DNA of 64,000 nt, taken from assembly GCA_965368185.1 (NCBI GenBank), contig CBDULZ010000010.1:19618-83617 (forward strand), given 5' to 3'. The position numbers were made by a program, and so were the translations under genes. The stretch is from Kriegella sp965368185. Its GTDB lineage: Bacteria; Bacteroidota; Bacteroidia; Flavobacteriales; Flavobacteriaceae. The notes beneath the pieces were generated by a model. That model saw nothing but the letters and a program-made list of their open reading frames with translations. It was not told the DNA's origin and did not search any database. Shown here piece after piece: positions 43,778 through 51,205 of this stretch; position 1 is the stretch's first letter; every line of letters starts with the position of its first letter.

Positions 43778-44458
43778 ATGGATTACGGAAAAGAATTCAA
43801 AAATTACGCAATAAAAGATCAAGGAATCAGTAGTACATACTATGACAAAATAGTTTCTAGCATATACCCTGTAAGCCTTACCCCCAATATTATTGAGGAG
43901 CGTCAAATGAACGCGGTAGCCATGGATGTTTTTTCGAGGCTAATGATGGATCGTATTATCTTTTTGGGCACTGGCATCAACGACCAAGTCGCGAATATTG
44001 TACAGGCACAACTTTTATTTTTAGAAAGTACCGATGCCTCAAAAGATATTCAAATTTACATCAATTCGCCCGGTGGCAGCGTCTATGCAGGATTGGGTAT
44101 TTACGACACTATGCAGTTTATCAAACCTGATGTAGCAACTATATGTACCGGTATGGCAGCTTCAATGGGGGCTGTATTGCTATGTGCTGGAGCACAAGGA
44201 AAGCGAAGCGGCCTCACCCATTCTCGTGTTATGATCCACCAGCCAATGGGCGGGGCACAAGGTCAAGCAAGCGACATTGAGATTACAGCTCGTGAAATCT
44301 TAAAATTAAAGCAAGAGCTCTATGAAATAATCGCTCGCCATACGGGTCAGAGCATAGAACAGGTCAACGAGGATAGCGATAGAGACTTCTGGATGAAAGC
44401 AGACAAGGCCAAAGAGTATGGTATGATCGATGAAATCTTGGTAAGGGATAAAGATTAA
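43778..44458 (+). CDS. clpP: ATP-dependent Clp protease proteolytic subunit
   Basis: A 226-residue ClpP. The catalytic Ser is in GMAASMGAVL and the His in SRVMIHQPMGGAQGQ, with INSPGGSVYAGL before them. The N-terminal 25 residues or so are probably processed. With ClpX it forms the ClpXP protease. A TATCTTTA element (one mismatch to the -7 consensus) lies at 43714-43721. clpX follows after 98 bp. Confidence 0.95.
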   Translation: MDYGKEFKNYAIKDQGISSTYYDKIVSSIYPVSLTPNIIEERQMNAVAMDVFSRLMMDRIIFLGTGINDQVANIVQAQLLFLESTDASKDIQIYINSPGGSVYAGLGIYDTMQFIKPDVATICTGMAASMGAVLLCAGAQGKRSGLTHSRVMIHQPMGGAQGQASDIEITAREILKLKQELYEIIARHTGQSIEQVNEDSDRDFWMKADKAKEYGMIDEILVRDKD

Positions 44459-44515
44459 TTTCGACCAAGCTAAGAATAACTTCTTATTTATAATCGAGAA
44501 TAGACCAAAAAGAAA

Positions 44516-44539
44516 AATACTGCGTTAGTTAGCAGTATT
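44516..44539 (+). promoter_or_regulatory. Hairpin in the clpP-clpX spacer
   Basis: AATACTGC (44516-44523) pairs with GCAGTATT (44532-44539) around an 8-base loop. No T-run follows, so it is not a normal terminator. It may be a processing or mRNA-stability element. Confidence 0.35.
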
Positions 44540-44556
44540 CAAAGACAATAATTGTT

Positions 44557-45792
44557 ATGGCAAAGGAAAATTTGGAATGCTCTTTTTGTGGAAGAAAAAA
44601 GCCGGAAACCAATCTATTGATTGCCGGTTTAGATGCACACATTTGTGATCGCTGTATTGAGCAGGCCCATGGTATCGTTGCCGAGGAATCTCGACAAACG
44701 AAGACCAATGACCTTTCATCAGAGTTGGTTCTAAGAAAACCCCTCGAGATAAAAGAGTTTTTAGACACTTACGTAATTGGTCAAGAGCGCACTAAAAAAG
44801 TTATGGCAGTGGCGGTCTACAATCATTATAAAAGATTATTGCAGCCTAGCTCGAAAGAAGACGACATCGAGATTCAAAAAAGCAATATTGTAATGGTAGG
44901 ACAAACAGGCACAGGTAAAACCCTGATGGCCAAAACCATTGCAAGAATGTTGAACGTTCCACTTGCCATTGTAGACGCCACCGTGCTCACAGAGGCAGGT
45001 TATGTCGGTGAGGATGTCGAAAGTATTTTAACACGACTTCTTCAGGCAGCTGACTACAATCTTGAAAAAACGGAACGTGGTATTGTATTTATCGACGAAA
45101 TTGACAAGATTGCCCGTAAAAGCGATAACCCTTCAATTACGAGGGATGTCTCTGGGGAAGGTGTACAACAGGGTTTACTTAAGTTACTTGAGGGTACCGT
45201 TGTAAACGTACCACCAAAAGGGGGAAGAAAGCATCCGGATCAGAAGTTTATTGAAGTAAACACCGAGAATATCTTATTTATTGCAGGAGGTGCTTTTGAT
45301 GGCATAGAGCGCGCGATTACAAAACGCTTGAACATGCAAGCTGTGGGTTATAGTGCATCTAAAGCCGATGAGAATTTGGATCAAGACAATATCTTACAGT
45401 ATATCATACCCAAGGATTTAAAAGATTTCGGACTGATTCCTGAAATCATAGGAAGGCTTCCCGTGCTTACTTATATGAATCCTTTAGATGAAAAAACACT
45501 GCGCGCCATACTTACAGAACCAAAAAATGCCATTATCAAGCAGTATAAAAAATTGTTTGCCATGGATGGTATTTCATTTAGTATCACCGATCAGGCATTA
45601 GATTACATAGTTGAAAAGGCGATTGAATACAAATTGGGTGCCCGAGGTCTACGCTCATTATGTGAAGCTATTTTCACAGATGCCATGTTCGATATGCCAA
45701 GTTCCGATGAAACAGAATTCAAGGTCACCAAACCATATGCCCAGAATAAGATTTCGCATGACACCATAAAAAAACTGAAGGCAGTTTCTTAG
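44557..45792 (+). CDS. clpX: ClpX, ATP-dependent unfoldase of ClpXP
   Basis: A 411-residue AAA+ unfoldase. The N-terminal zinc-binding domain has CSFCGRKKPETN and HICDRCIEQ. It also has Walker A GQTGTGKTLMA, Walker B IVFIDEIDKIA, and the pore loop and RKHPDQKF segment typical of ClpX. The C-terminal D2 small domain carries GARGLRSLCEAIF. It unfolds tagged substrates into ClpP. A strong terminator follows. Confidence 0.96.
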   Translation: MAKENLECSFCGRKKPETNLLIAGLDAHICDRCIEQAHGIVAEESRQTKTNDLSSELVLRKPLEIKEFLDTYVIGQERTKKVMAVAVYNHYKRLLQPSSKEDDIEIQKSNIVMVGQTGTGKTLMAKTIARMLNVPLAIVDATVLTEAGYVGEDVESILTRLLQAADYNLEKTERGIVFIDEIDKIARKSDNPSITRDVSGEGVQQGLLKLLEGTVVNVPPKGGRKHPDQKFIEVNTENILFIAGGAFDGIERAITKRLNMQAVGYSASKADENLDQDNILQYIIPKDLKDFGLIPEIIGRLPVLTYMNPLDEKTLRAILTEPKNAIIKQYKKLFAMDGISFSITDQALDYIVEKAIEYKLGARGLRSLCEAIFTDAMFDMPSSDETEFKVTKPYAQNKISHDTIKKLKAVS

Positions 45793-45815
45793 CATCGGTA
45801 TTGTTGTAATATAAG

Positions 45816-45857
45816 AAAGGCGGGGGAAATTTATCAATTTCCCCCGCCTTTTTTTTA
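45816..45857 (+). terminator. Rho-independent terminator after clpX
   Basis: A perfect 16-bp stem (AAAGGCGGGGGAAATT / AATTTCCCCCGCCTTT) with loop TATC and a T8 run. It can also serve the convergent hydrolase gene. Confidence 0.92.
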
Positions 45858-45883
45858 TTGGATATATTTTTAGTCTACCTGTT

Positions 45884-46441
45884 TTAAACAGCCTTTTTTG
45901 TCTCCCTTTCGGTTTGGGTAACGGTTGCTAAAAGATCTTGACACACTTTTTTAATAATTTTTTCATCTGAATAAAGCGTATGACCAAAACCTTCAACCAG
46001 TTCCATTTCACAACCAATTTTTTTGGCCCACTCTTCAGACGGTCTATTTTCATCTCTCTCTCCATACATTAGTTCGACCTTGGCACTGGGCCTTACCGTT
46101 TCAAAACGGAGACGCGTAGGCGAAACAGCATATAGCGACTTCATAGGAACACCCAACAGACCTGCTTTCCACGCTATGGTACCACCAGTACTAAAAGCCA
46201 AATAGTGACTAGGCTGTGATTCCTTTCGTAGTAAGTGGGCAACCGCAGTATCAATTCCTCCGTCAACAAAGGCCTTATGCACATTTTCTTCGGTATATAA
46301 TCGCAAATCTAGATTTGCAAGTTGCTGACAATCATAAAAAACAATATCAAAATATTGTTGCAAATAGCCGAGGTATGAAGTTATCCAAAGTCCTTTTTTT
46401 GCTCCCCACATATCGGAGACCACTACAAGTCTTTCTGCCAT
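45884..46441 (-). CDS. Small alpha/beta-hydrolase-like protein
   Basis: A 185-residue protein with a minimal alpha/beta-hydrolase outline. It has an N-terminal strand ERLVVVSDMWGAK, a nucleophile-elbow-like LAFSTGGTIAWKAGL near residue 82 and a C-terminal GFGHTLYSDE giving a His. The elbow is S-T-G-G rather than GxSxG, so activity is uncertain. It has no signal peptide. The gene is convergent with clpX and separated by a shared terminator. No pathway context is visible. Confidence 0.65.
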   Translation of the reverse strand: MAERLVVVSDMWGAKKGLWITSYLGYLQQYFDIVFYDCQQLANLDLRLYTEENVHKAFVDGGIDTAVAHLLRKESQPSHYLAFSTGGTIAWKAGLLGVPMKSLYAVSPTRLRFETVRPSAKVELMYGERDENRPSEEWAKKIGCEMELVEGFGHTLYSDEKIIKKVCQDLLATVTQTERETKKAV

Positions 46442-46838
46442 AATATTTTTTTTGGTTTGTAATAGGTTAAATCATTAGTTGAAGATGAACAATTAACGGT
46501 GAAAATCAATATTTAATTGTTTATCTATATGAATTTCTCGACGTACCTACGTTTAAACCTGTCAATTTGGTTTTCCAGTTGTTAAATAGACACCTCGTCG
46601 ACATTCGAACTCAAAAAGAAAAGTGAATAATTTCTATTCATACTCCCATAGATTCATCAATGATTGTAGGAGGGGCGACTAATTCAGATTATATGCTGAA
46701 CTAATAACAAAGAGATTGAACGATCTAGAATACATATTTGAAAAAAAGGTTTCGGCGAAGCATTAGTAGTGAGGATTCAGTCATGGTAAGTGGTGCGTAG
46801 ATGACAAGGAAATATCTCCTTATTAAAAAAGAACTTTC
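46442..46838. other. Gene-free stretch between hydrolase and GH3-like genes
   Basis: About 400 bp with no supported coding frame, no strong hairpin with a T-run and no convincing consensus promoter. Nothing recognisable is seen. Confidence 0.5.
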
Positions 46839-48353
46839 CTATTTGTTCATCGCAAGTAACTCTTCGATATAGTCCCTTCTATTGGATAGTCTGGGAATTT
46901 TATGCTGTCCACCGAGTTTGTCTTTTGACTTAAGCCAATCGTAAAACAAATTTTCTCTGGCTATATGCACCTTTGGCATTTTCAAGGTGATATTGTTATA
47001 TCGTTTGGCTTCATAATCTGAATTTAAAGACTTCAAGGCATTATCAAGAAATTCGGTGAAATAATCTATTTCTTCCGGGGGTTTTCTGAATTCGATGATC
47101 CATTCGTGCGCCCCTTTATCCTTCCCGGACATAAAAATGGGTCCCGCAGTATAATCCTTTATTTCGGCTCCCGTCTTTTTACAGATATTCTTTAGGGCTT
47201 CCTCTGCATTTTCGATAATTAATTCTTCCCCAAAAACATTGATATGATGCTTTGTTCGGCCTGTAACCCTTATTCGGTATGGGTTCTTTGAGGTAAATCG
47301 AACTGTATCTCCAATTTTATAGCGCCACAATCCTGAATTTGTTGTAATAATAATGGCATAGTTGGCCCCGATCTCAACCTCCCATAATGGAATTGCCTTT
47401 TGGTCAGGTGCTCCGTAGACATCCATGGGAATAAACTCGTAGAAAATGCCGTAGTCGAGCATCAGCAAAAGGTCATCGGCATTATTGCGGTCCTGAATCG
47501 CGAAGAAACCTTCCGAAGCATTATAAATTTCATAATATTTAAAACGTTTACGGGGCAGTAATTTTTCATACTGTTCTTTGTAAGGGGTAAAGCTTACACC
47601 ACCATGGAAATACACTTCCAGGTTCTCCCATATCTGGAAAAGATTTTGCTTTCCCGTTTCTTCGAGAACGTTGTTCAATAACACCAACATCCAGGAAGGC
47701 ACCCCTGCCAAACTCGTTACATTCTCTTGGGTACTTTCTTTAATTATGGCCTTGAGCTTACTTTCCCATTCGTTCATTAAGGAAACCTTGTTGCTGGGCG
47801 TGCTACTGAATTCGGCCCAGAGCGGCATATTATCGATTAAAATAGCCGAAAGGTCCCCGAAAAAGGAACCGTTATCTTCATACAACTCTTTACTACCCCC
47901 TAACCTCAGGCTTTTGCCCGTAAATAATTGTGAGTTTTCGTTATTGTTCAAATAAAGACAAAGCAAATCTTTACCCGATTTGTAATGACAATCTTCCAAA
48001 GCCTCGGAACTTACAGGAATAAACTTGCTTTTCGCATTCGTCGTACCGCTGCTTTTGGCAAACCATTTAATGCCCGTTGGCCAGAAAATATTTTGTTCTC
48101 CCCTTCTCGTACGCTCGATAGTAGATTCAATTTCCTCATACGATACAATAGGCAATCGATCGGCAAAGGCCCTGTAACTCTTAATGGATTCAAAATCATA
48201 TTTTCTACCGATTTCAGTTTCTTCTGCAATTTCCAACAACTGATAAAGCACTTCCTCCTGAACTTCTTCAGGATACTTTAAGAAAAGCTCTATTTGATGA
48301 TAGCGCTTTTTCAGCAACCACGAGGCTATCGAATTAAATAGGGTTATTGGCAT
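46839..48353 (-). CDS. GH3 auxin-responsive promoter family protein (acyl-adenylate-forming)
   Basis: A 504-residue member of the GH3 family, related to adenylate-forming amide synthetases of plants. Typical features are FAKSSGTTNAKSKFIPVS near residue 100 (the P-loop-like ATP motif), EIYNASEGFFAIQ near 280, LWRYKIGDTVRFT near 340 and the lysine-bearing C-terminal domain. Bacterial members are common in Bacteroidota and are thought to activate an acid with ATP; the substrate is unknown. A possible -7 box lies 65 bp upstream. Divergent from the DUF2797 gene. Confidence 0.88.
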   Translation of the reverse strand: MPITLFNSIASWLLKKRYHQIELFLKYPEEVQEEVLYQLLEIAEETEIGRKYDFESIKSYRAFADRLPIVSYEEIESTIERTRRGEQNIFWPTGIKWFAKSSGTTNAKSKFIPVSSEALEDCHYKSGKDLLCLYLNNNENSQLFTGKSLRLGGSKELYEDNGSFFGDLSAILIDNMPLWAEFSSTPSNKVSLMNEWESKLKAIIKESTQENVTSLAGVPSWMLVLLNNVLEETGKQNLFQIWENLEVYFHGGVSFTPYKEQYEKLLPRKRFKYYEIYNASEGFFAIQDRNNADDLLLMLDYGIFYEFIPMDVYGAPDQKAIPLWEVEIGANYAIIITTNSGLWRYKIGDTVRFTSKNPYRIRVTGRTKHHINVFGEELIIENAEEALKNICKKTGAEIKDYTAGPIFMSGKDKGAHEWIIEFRKPPEEIDYFTEFLDNALKSLNSDYEAKRYNNITLKMPKVHIARENLFYDWLKSKDKLGGQHKIPRLSNRRDYIEELLAMNK

Positions 48354-48417
48354 TTTTAGGTATCTTTATCCTGTTAAAAATAGTTTTTAAAGATATCATT
48401 TTCAAATCGATTTTGTT

Positions 48418-48425
48418 CAAATTTA
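48418..48425 (-). promoter_or_regulatory. -7 box TAAATTTG for the GH3-like gene
   Basis: A TAnnTTTG match on the minus strand, about 65 bp before the ATG. The -33 element is not clear. Confidence 0.4.
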
Positions 48426-48431
48426 ATAGTG

Positions 48432-49226
48432 ATGCAATACCAAGGAGTTCTAAAAAAAATGCAGTCTGAAATAGGCAACCCCATTCAGTACTATTTGGTT
48501 TTCGAAAAAGATTTTCTCAATATGAACCAAGTCTTGGACAAACAACTTCAAATCGATTTCATAAAATATCAATGCTTGAACTGCGGATTGGACAAGCCCA
48601 TCTACCGCCAAGGCTTTTGCAAGTCTTGTTTTTATGAAATTCCATCTGCCGGGGATTGGATCATGCGGCCCGAATTGAGTACAGCCCATTTAAACAAAGA
48701 AGACCGTGACTTGGCTTATGAAAAGAAAGCACAGTTACAGCCACATATTGTTTATCTGGCAAACTCGAGCAATATTAAGGTAGGTGTTACCCGCAAATCA
48801 CAGGTGCCAACCCGCTGGATTGACCAAGGAGCACACGAGGCCATTGAAATTGTAGAAGTACCCAATCGCTATCTGGCAGGTATTACCGAGGTTGCCCTCA
48901 AAGAACATGTGGGTGATAAGACTAACTGGCGCAAAATGGTTGTCAATGATGTAGACGACGAGAATCTAGTGGAATGGAGAAGTAAACTACTACCTTTCAT
49001 ACCAGAGGAAGTATTACCATATTATATCGAGAACAATCGGGAGACTGAATTGGATTTCCCCGTTTTGCAGTATCCGAAAAAAATAAAAACCTTAAATCTT
49101 AAAAAGACCTCCAATTATAATGGCGTCTTGAAAGGAATCAAAGGCCAATACCTCCTTTTTGAAGACGGAACCGTTTTCAATGTTCGCGGAAACGAAGGAT
49201 ATTATATCGGCCTTGGCATACGCTAA
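48432..49226 (+). CDS. DUF2797 family protein
   Basis: A 264-residue cytoplasmic protein. The ATG was chosen over an immediately preceding GTG. A zinc-ribbon-like cluster CLNCGLDKPIYRQGFCKSCF lies near residue 50. The DUF2797 core follows, with HIVYLANSSNIKVGVTRKSQVPTRWIDQGA, a strand pattern resembling a GIY-YIG fold. Members occur across bacteria with no assigned function; nuclease activity is only a structural guess. Divergent from the GH3-like gene. Confidence 0.8.
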   Translation: MQYQGVLKKMQSEIGNPIQYYLVFEKDFLNMNQVLDKQLQIDFIKYQCLNCGLDKPIYRQGFCKSCFYEIPSAGDWIMRPELSTAHLNKEDRDLAYEKKAQLQPHIVYLANSSNIKVGVTRKSQVPTRWIDQGAHEAIEIVEVPNRYLAGITEVALKEHVGDKTNWRKMVVNDVDDENLVEWRSKLLPFIPEEVLPYYIENNRETELDFPVLQYPKKIKTLNLKKTSNYNGVLKGIKGQYLLFEDGTVFNVRGNEGYYIGLGIR

Positions 49227-49411
49227 TCGTTTCACAACCATTTAAATTTCGCATTGAACAATTAGGGTTCATCTAATTATTTGGTGAGCATCAAACCTAA
49301 TTTATTGGGCCACTTTTATTGGGATAAAAAAAATTTCTTACGTACTACTGCTTGTAGGTAAAAAATTTGATATTTCAGCTTGACTATCAATTCAAATCAA
49401 AACAGTTAAAA

Positions 49412-50407
49412 ATGAATCAAACCATTTATCTTAGAAACAGACCGGAAGGCATGCCAAGTCTAGACGATTTCCAATTTGTAGAGGAAGAAATGCCCAAACC
49501 CGGCACCGGTGAAATTTTACTAAAGACTAAATTTGTCTCTGTCGACCCGTATCTCAGGGGCAGAATGCGTGACCAAAAGTCGTATATCGAACCTTTTAAA
49601 TTAGATGAACCTGTTGAATCTGGGATTATTGCCGAGGTTATCGAGTCAAAGAACAAGCATTTCAACGTGGGTGACCATGTTAACGGCATGTTGCAATGGA
49701 AAAGGTTTCAAACCTCACAAGGTCATGGCCTGAACAAGGTAGATGCGTCTTCAGCCCCACTCTCTGCCTACCTTGGTATTTTGGGGTTAACGGGAATAAC
49801 GGCCTATCTAGGACTGGAAAAAATAGGAAAACCTAAAAAAGGAGAAACACTATTGGTTTCGGGTGCCTCTGGCGCTGTAGGAAGCGTAGTGGGACAAATA
49901 GGAAAAATAAAGGGTTGCCGTGTTATTGGTATTGCAGGCAGTGATGAAAAAATCGACCTGATAAAGGAAAAATTCGGTTTTGATGGAGGTATCAATTACA
50001 AAACATCCGATAACATACAGAAGGCCATAGCCAAAGTCTGCCCTGATGGGATAGACGTTTATTTTGATAATGTTGGCGGCGAAACGCTCGATGCGGCCAT
50101 CAACAACATCAATAAATTCGGGCGCATCATCAACTGTGGGGCAATTTCATTGTACAACGAAACCAAAACGCCCATGGGACCACGGCATGAGGGCACTTTT
50201 ATCAAAAAAAGTGTACTCATGCAAGGGTTTACCGTGCGGGATTATGTTAAAGAATTTGGACCTCCGATGCAGCAATTGACCGAATGGCTTAGAAACGACA
50301 AGCTTACCTATTCAGAAACTATCGTCGAGGGTTTCGATAAAATTCCACAAGCATTTCTAGATTTATTCGATGGTAAAAACAAGGGTAAAATGATTGTTAA
50401 AATATAA
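49412..50407 (+). CDS. NADP-dependent oxidoreductase, zinc-independent MDR (CurA/leukotriene-reductase type)
   Basis: A 331-residue medium-chain reductase. The N-terminal domain has VDPYLRGRM and the Rossmann part has VSGASGAVGSVVGQIGKIKG near residue 150. It lacks the zinc ligands of alcohol dehydrogenases. YLRGRMRDQKSY, GLTGITAYLGL and VYFDNVGGETLD place it with NADPH-dependent enone reductases such as CurA. The physiological enal/enone is unknown. The ATG was chosen over an upstream TTG. Confidence 0.9.
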   Translation: MNQTIYLRNRPEGMPSLDDFQFVEEEMPKPGTGEILLKTKFVSVDPYLRGRMRDQKSYIEPFKLDEPVESGIIAEVIESKNKHFNVGDHVNGMLQWKRFQTSQGHGLNKVDASSAPLSAYLGILGLTGITAYLGLEKIGKPKKGETLLVSGASGAVGSVVGQIGKIKGCRVIGIAGSDEKIDLIKEKFGFDGGINYKTSDNIQKAIAKVCPDGIDVYFDNVGGETLDAAINNINKFGRIINCGAISLYNETKTPMGPRHEGTFIKKSVLMQGFTVRDYVKEFGPPMQQLTEWLRNDKLTYSETIVEGFDKIPQAFLDLFDGKNKGKMIVKI

Positions 50408-50486
50408 TAGCAACTTTATACTTCATATCAAGATTCCGCCCAAATGTCCCTATACGAATTGAATCCCCTTAAAGTCATTGAATTTT

Positions 50487-51188
50487 ATGAGCGAATCAAA
50501 TGATCGTGGAAAATCCAATAAAAAAAGTAGAACGCCCCTTTACTTAAGTATTTCACTAGTTGTCGCAGGGATTATCTGTTATTATGCCGTACCTGCCGTA
50601 CATGATTTTTTCAATACGGCCTGGGACGTACTCACCAGCGATAACGAAGACAAAATCAGATCATGGGTTTCAGGTTTTGGCTGGCTCGGACCCCTTGTTC
50701 TCGTTCTCGCCATGGTTATACAGATGTTTCTTATTGTCATACCGACAATTATACTCATGGTAGTCTCTGTTCTCGCTTATGGACCAATATGGGGCGGCAT
50801 TATCATTTTTATATCGGTCTTTGCGGCTTCGTCAGTCGGTTATCTTATGGGAAGTTATTTTGGAAAAGGCACTGTCGAACGGTTGATAGGCCGGAAATCG
50901 GAAAAAAAAGTGTCTGCTTTCCTTGATGATTACGGCTTTTGGGCAGTCATAATTACCCGCATTAATCCATTTTTGTCTAACGATGCGATCAGCTTCGTCG
51001 GCGGAATTTTACGAATGGGCTACTGGAAGTTCATTGGTGCCACCGTAGCCGGCATAGCCCCTCTTGTTACACTTATTGCCATATTGGGCGAAAACACCGA
51101 CAGCTTAGAAACAGGCCTCTTATGGAGCTCTGGAATAAGTCTATTTCTTTTTGGAAATTACATTTGGTGGGACAAAAGAAAAAAATAA
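50487..51188 (+). CDS. TVP38/TMEM64 family (VTT domain) membrane protein
   Basis: A 233-residue inner-membrane protein with about five helices. The VTT/SNARE-associated domain includes FAASSVGYLMGSYFGKGTVERLIG and the later VIITRINPFLSNDAISFVGGILRMGYWKF, with the conserved R-x-N-P-F. Related DedA/VTT proteins are proposed lipid scramblases. The N-terminal 20 residues are basic and cytoplasmic. The start is the ATG nine bases after an in-frame TTG. It is convergent with the AsmA gene. Confidence 0.85.
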   Translation: MSESNDRGKSNKKSRTPLYLSISLVVAGIICYYAVPAVHDFFNTAWDVLTSDNEDKIRSWVSGFGWLGPLVLVLAMVIQMFLIVIPTIILMVVSVLAYGPIWGGIIIFISVFAASSVGYLMGSYFGKGTVERLIGRKSEKKVSAFLDDYGFWAVIITRINPFLSNDAISFVGGILRMGYWKFIGATVAGIAPLVTLIAILGENTDSLETGLLWSSGISLFLFGNYIWWDKRKK

Positions 51189-51205
51189 GTCCACACAACT
51201 ATGAA

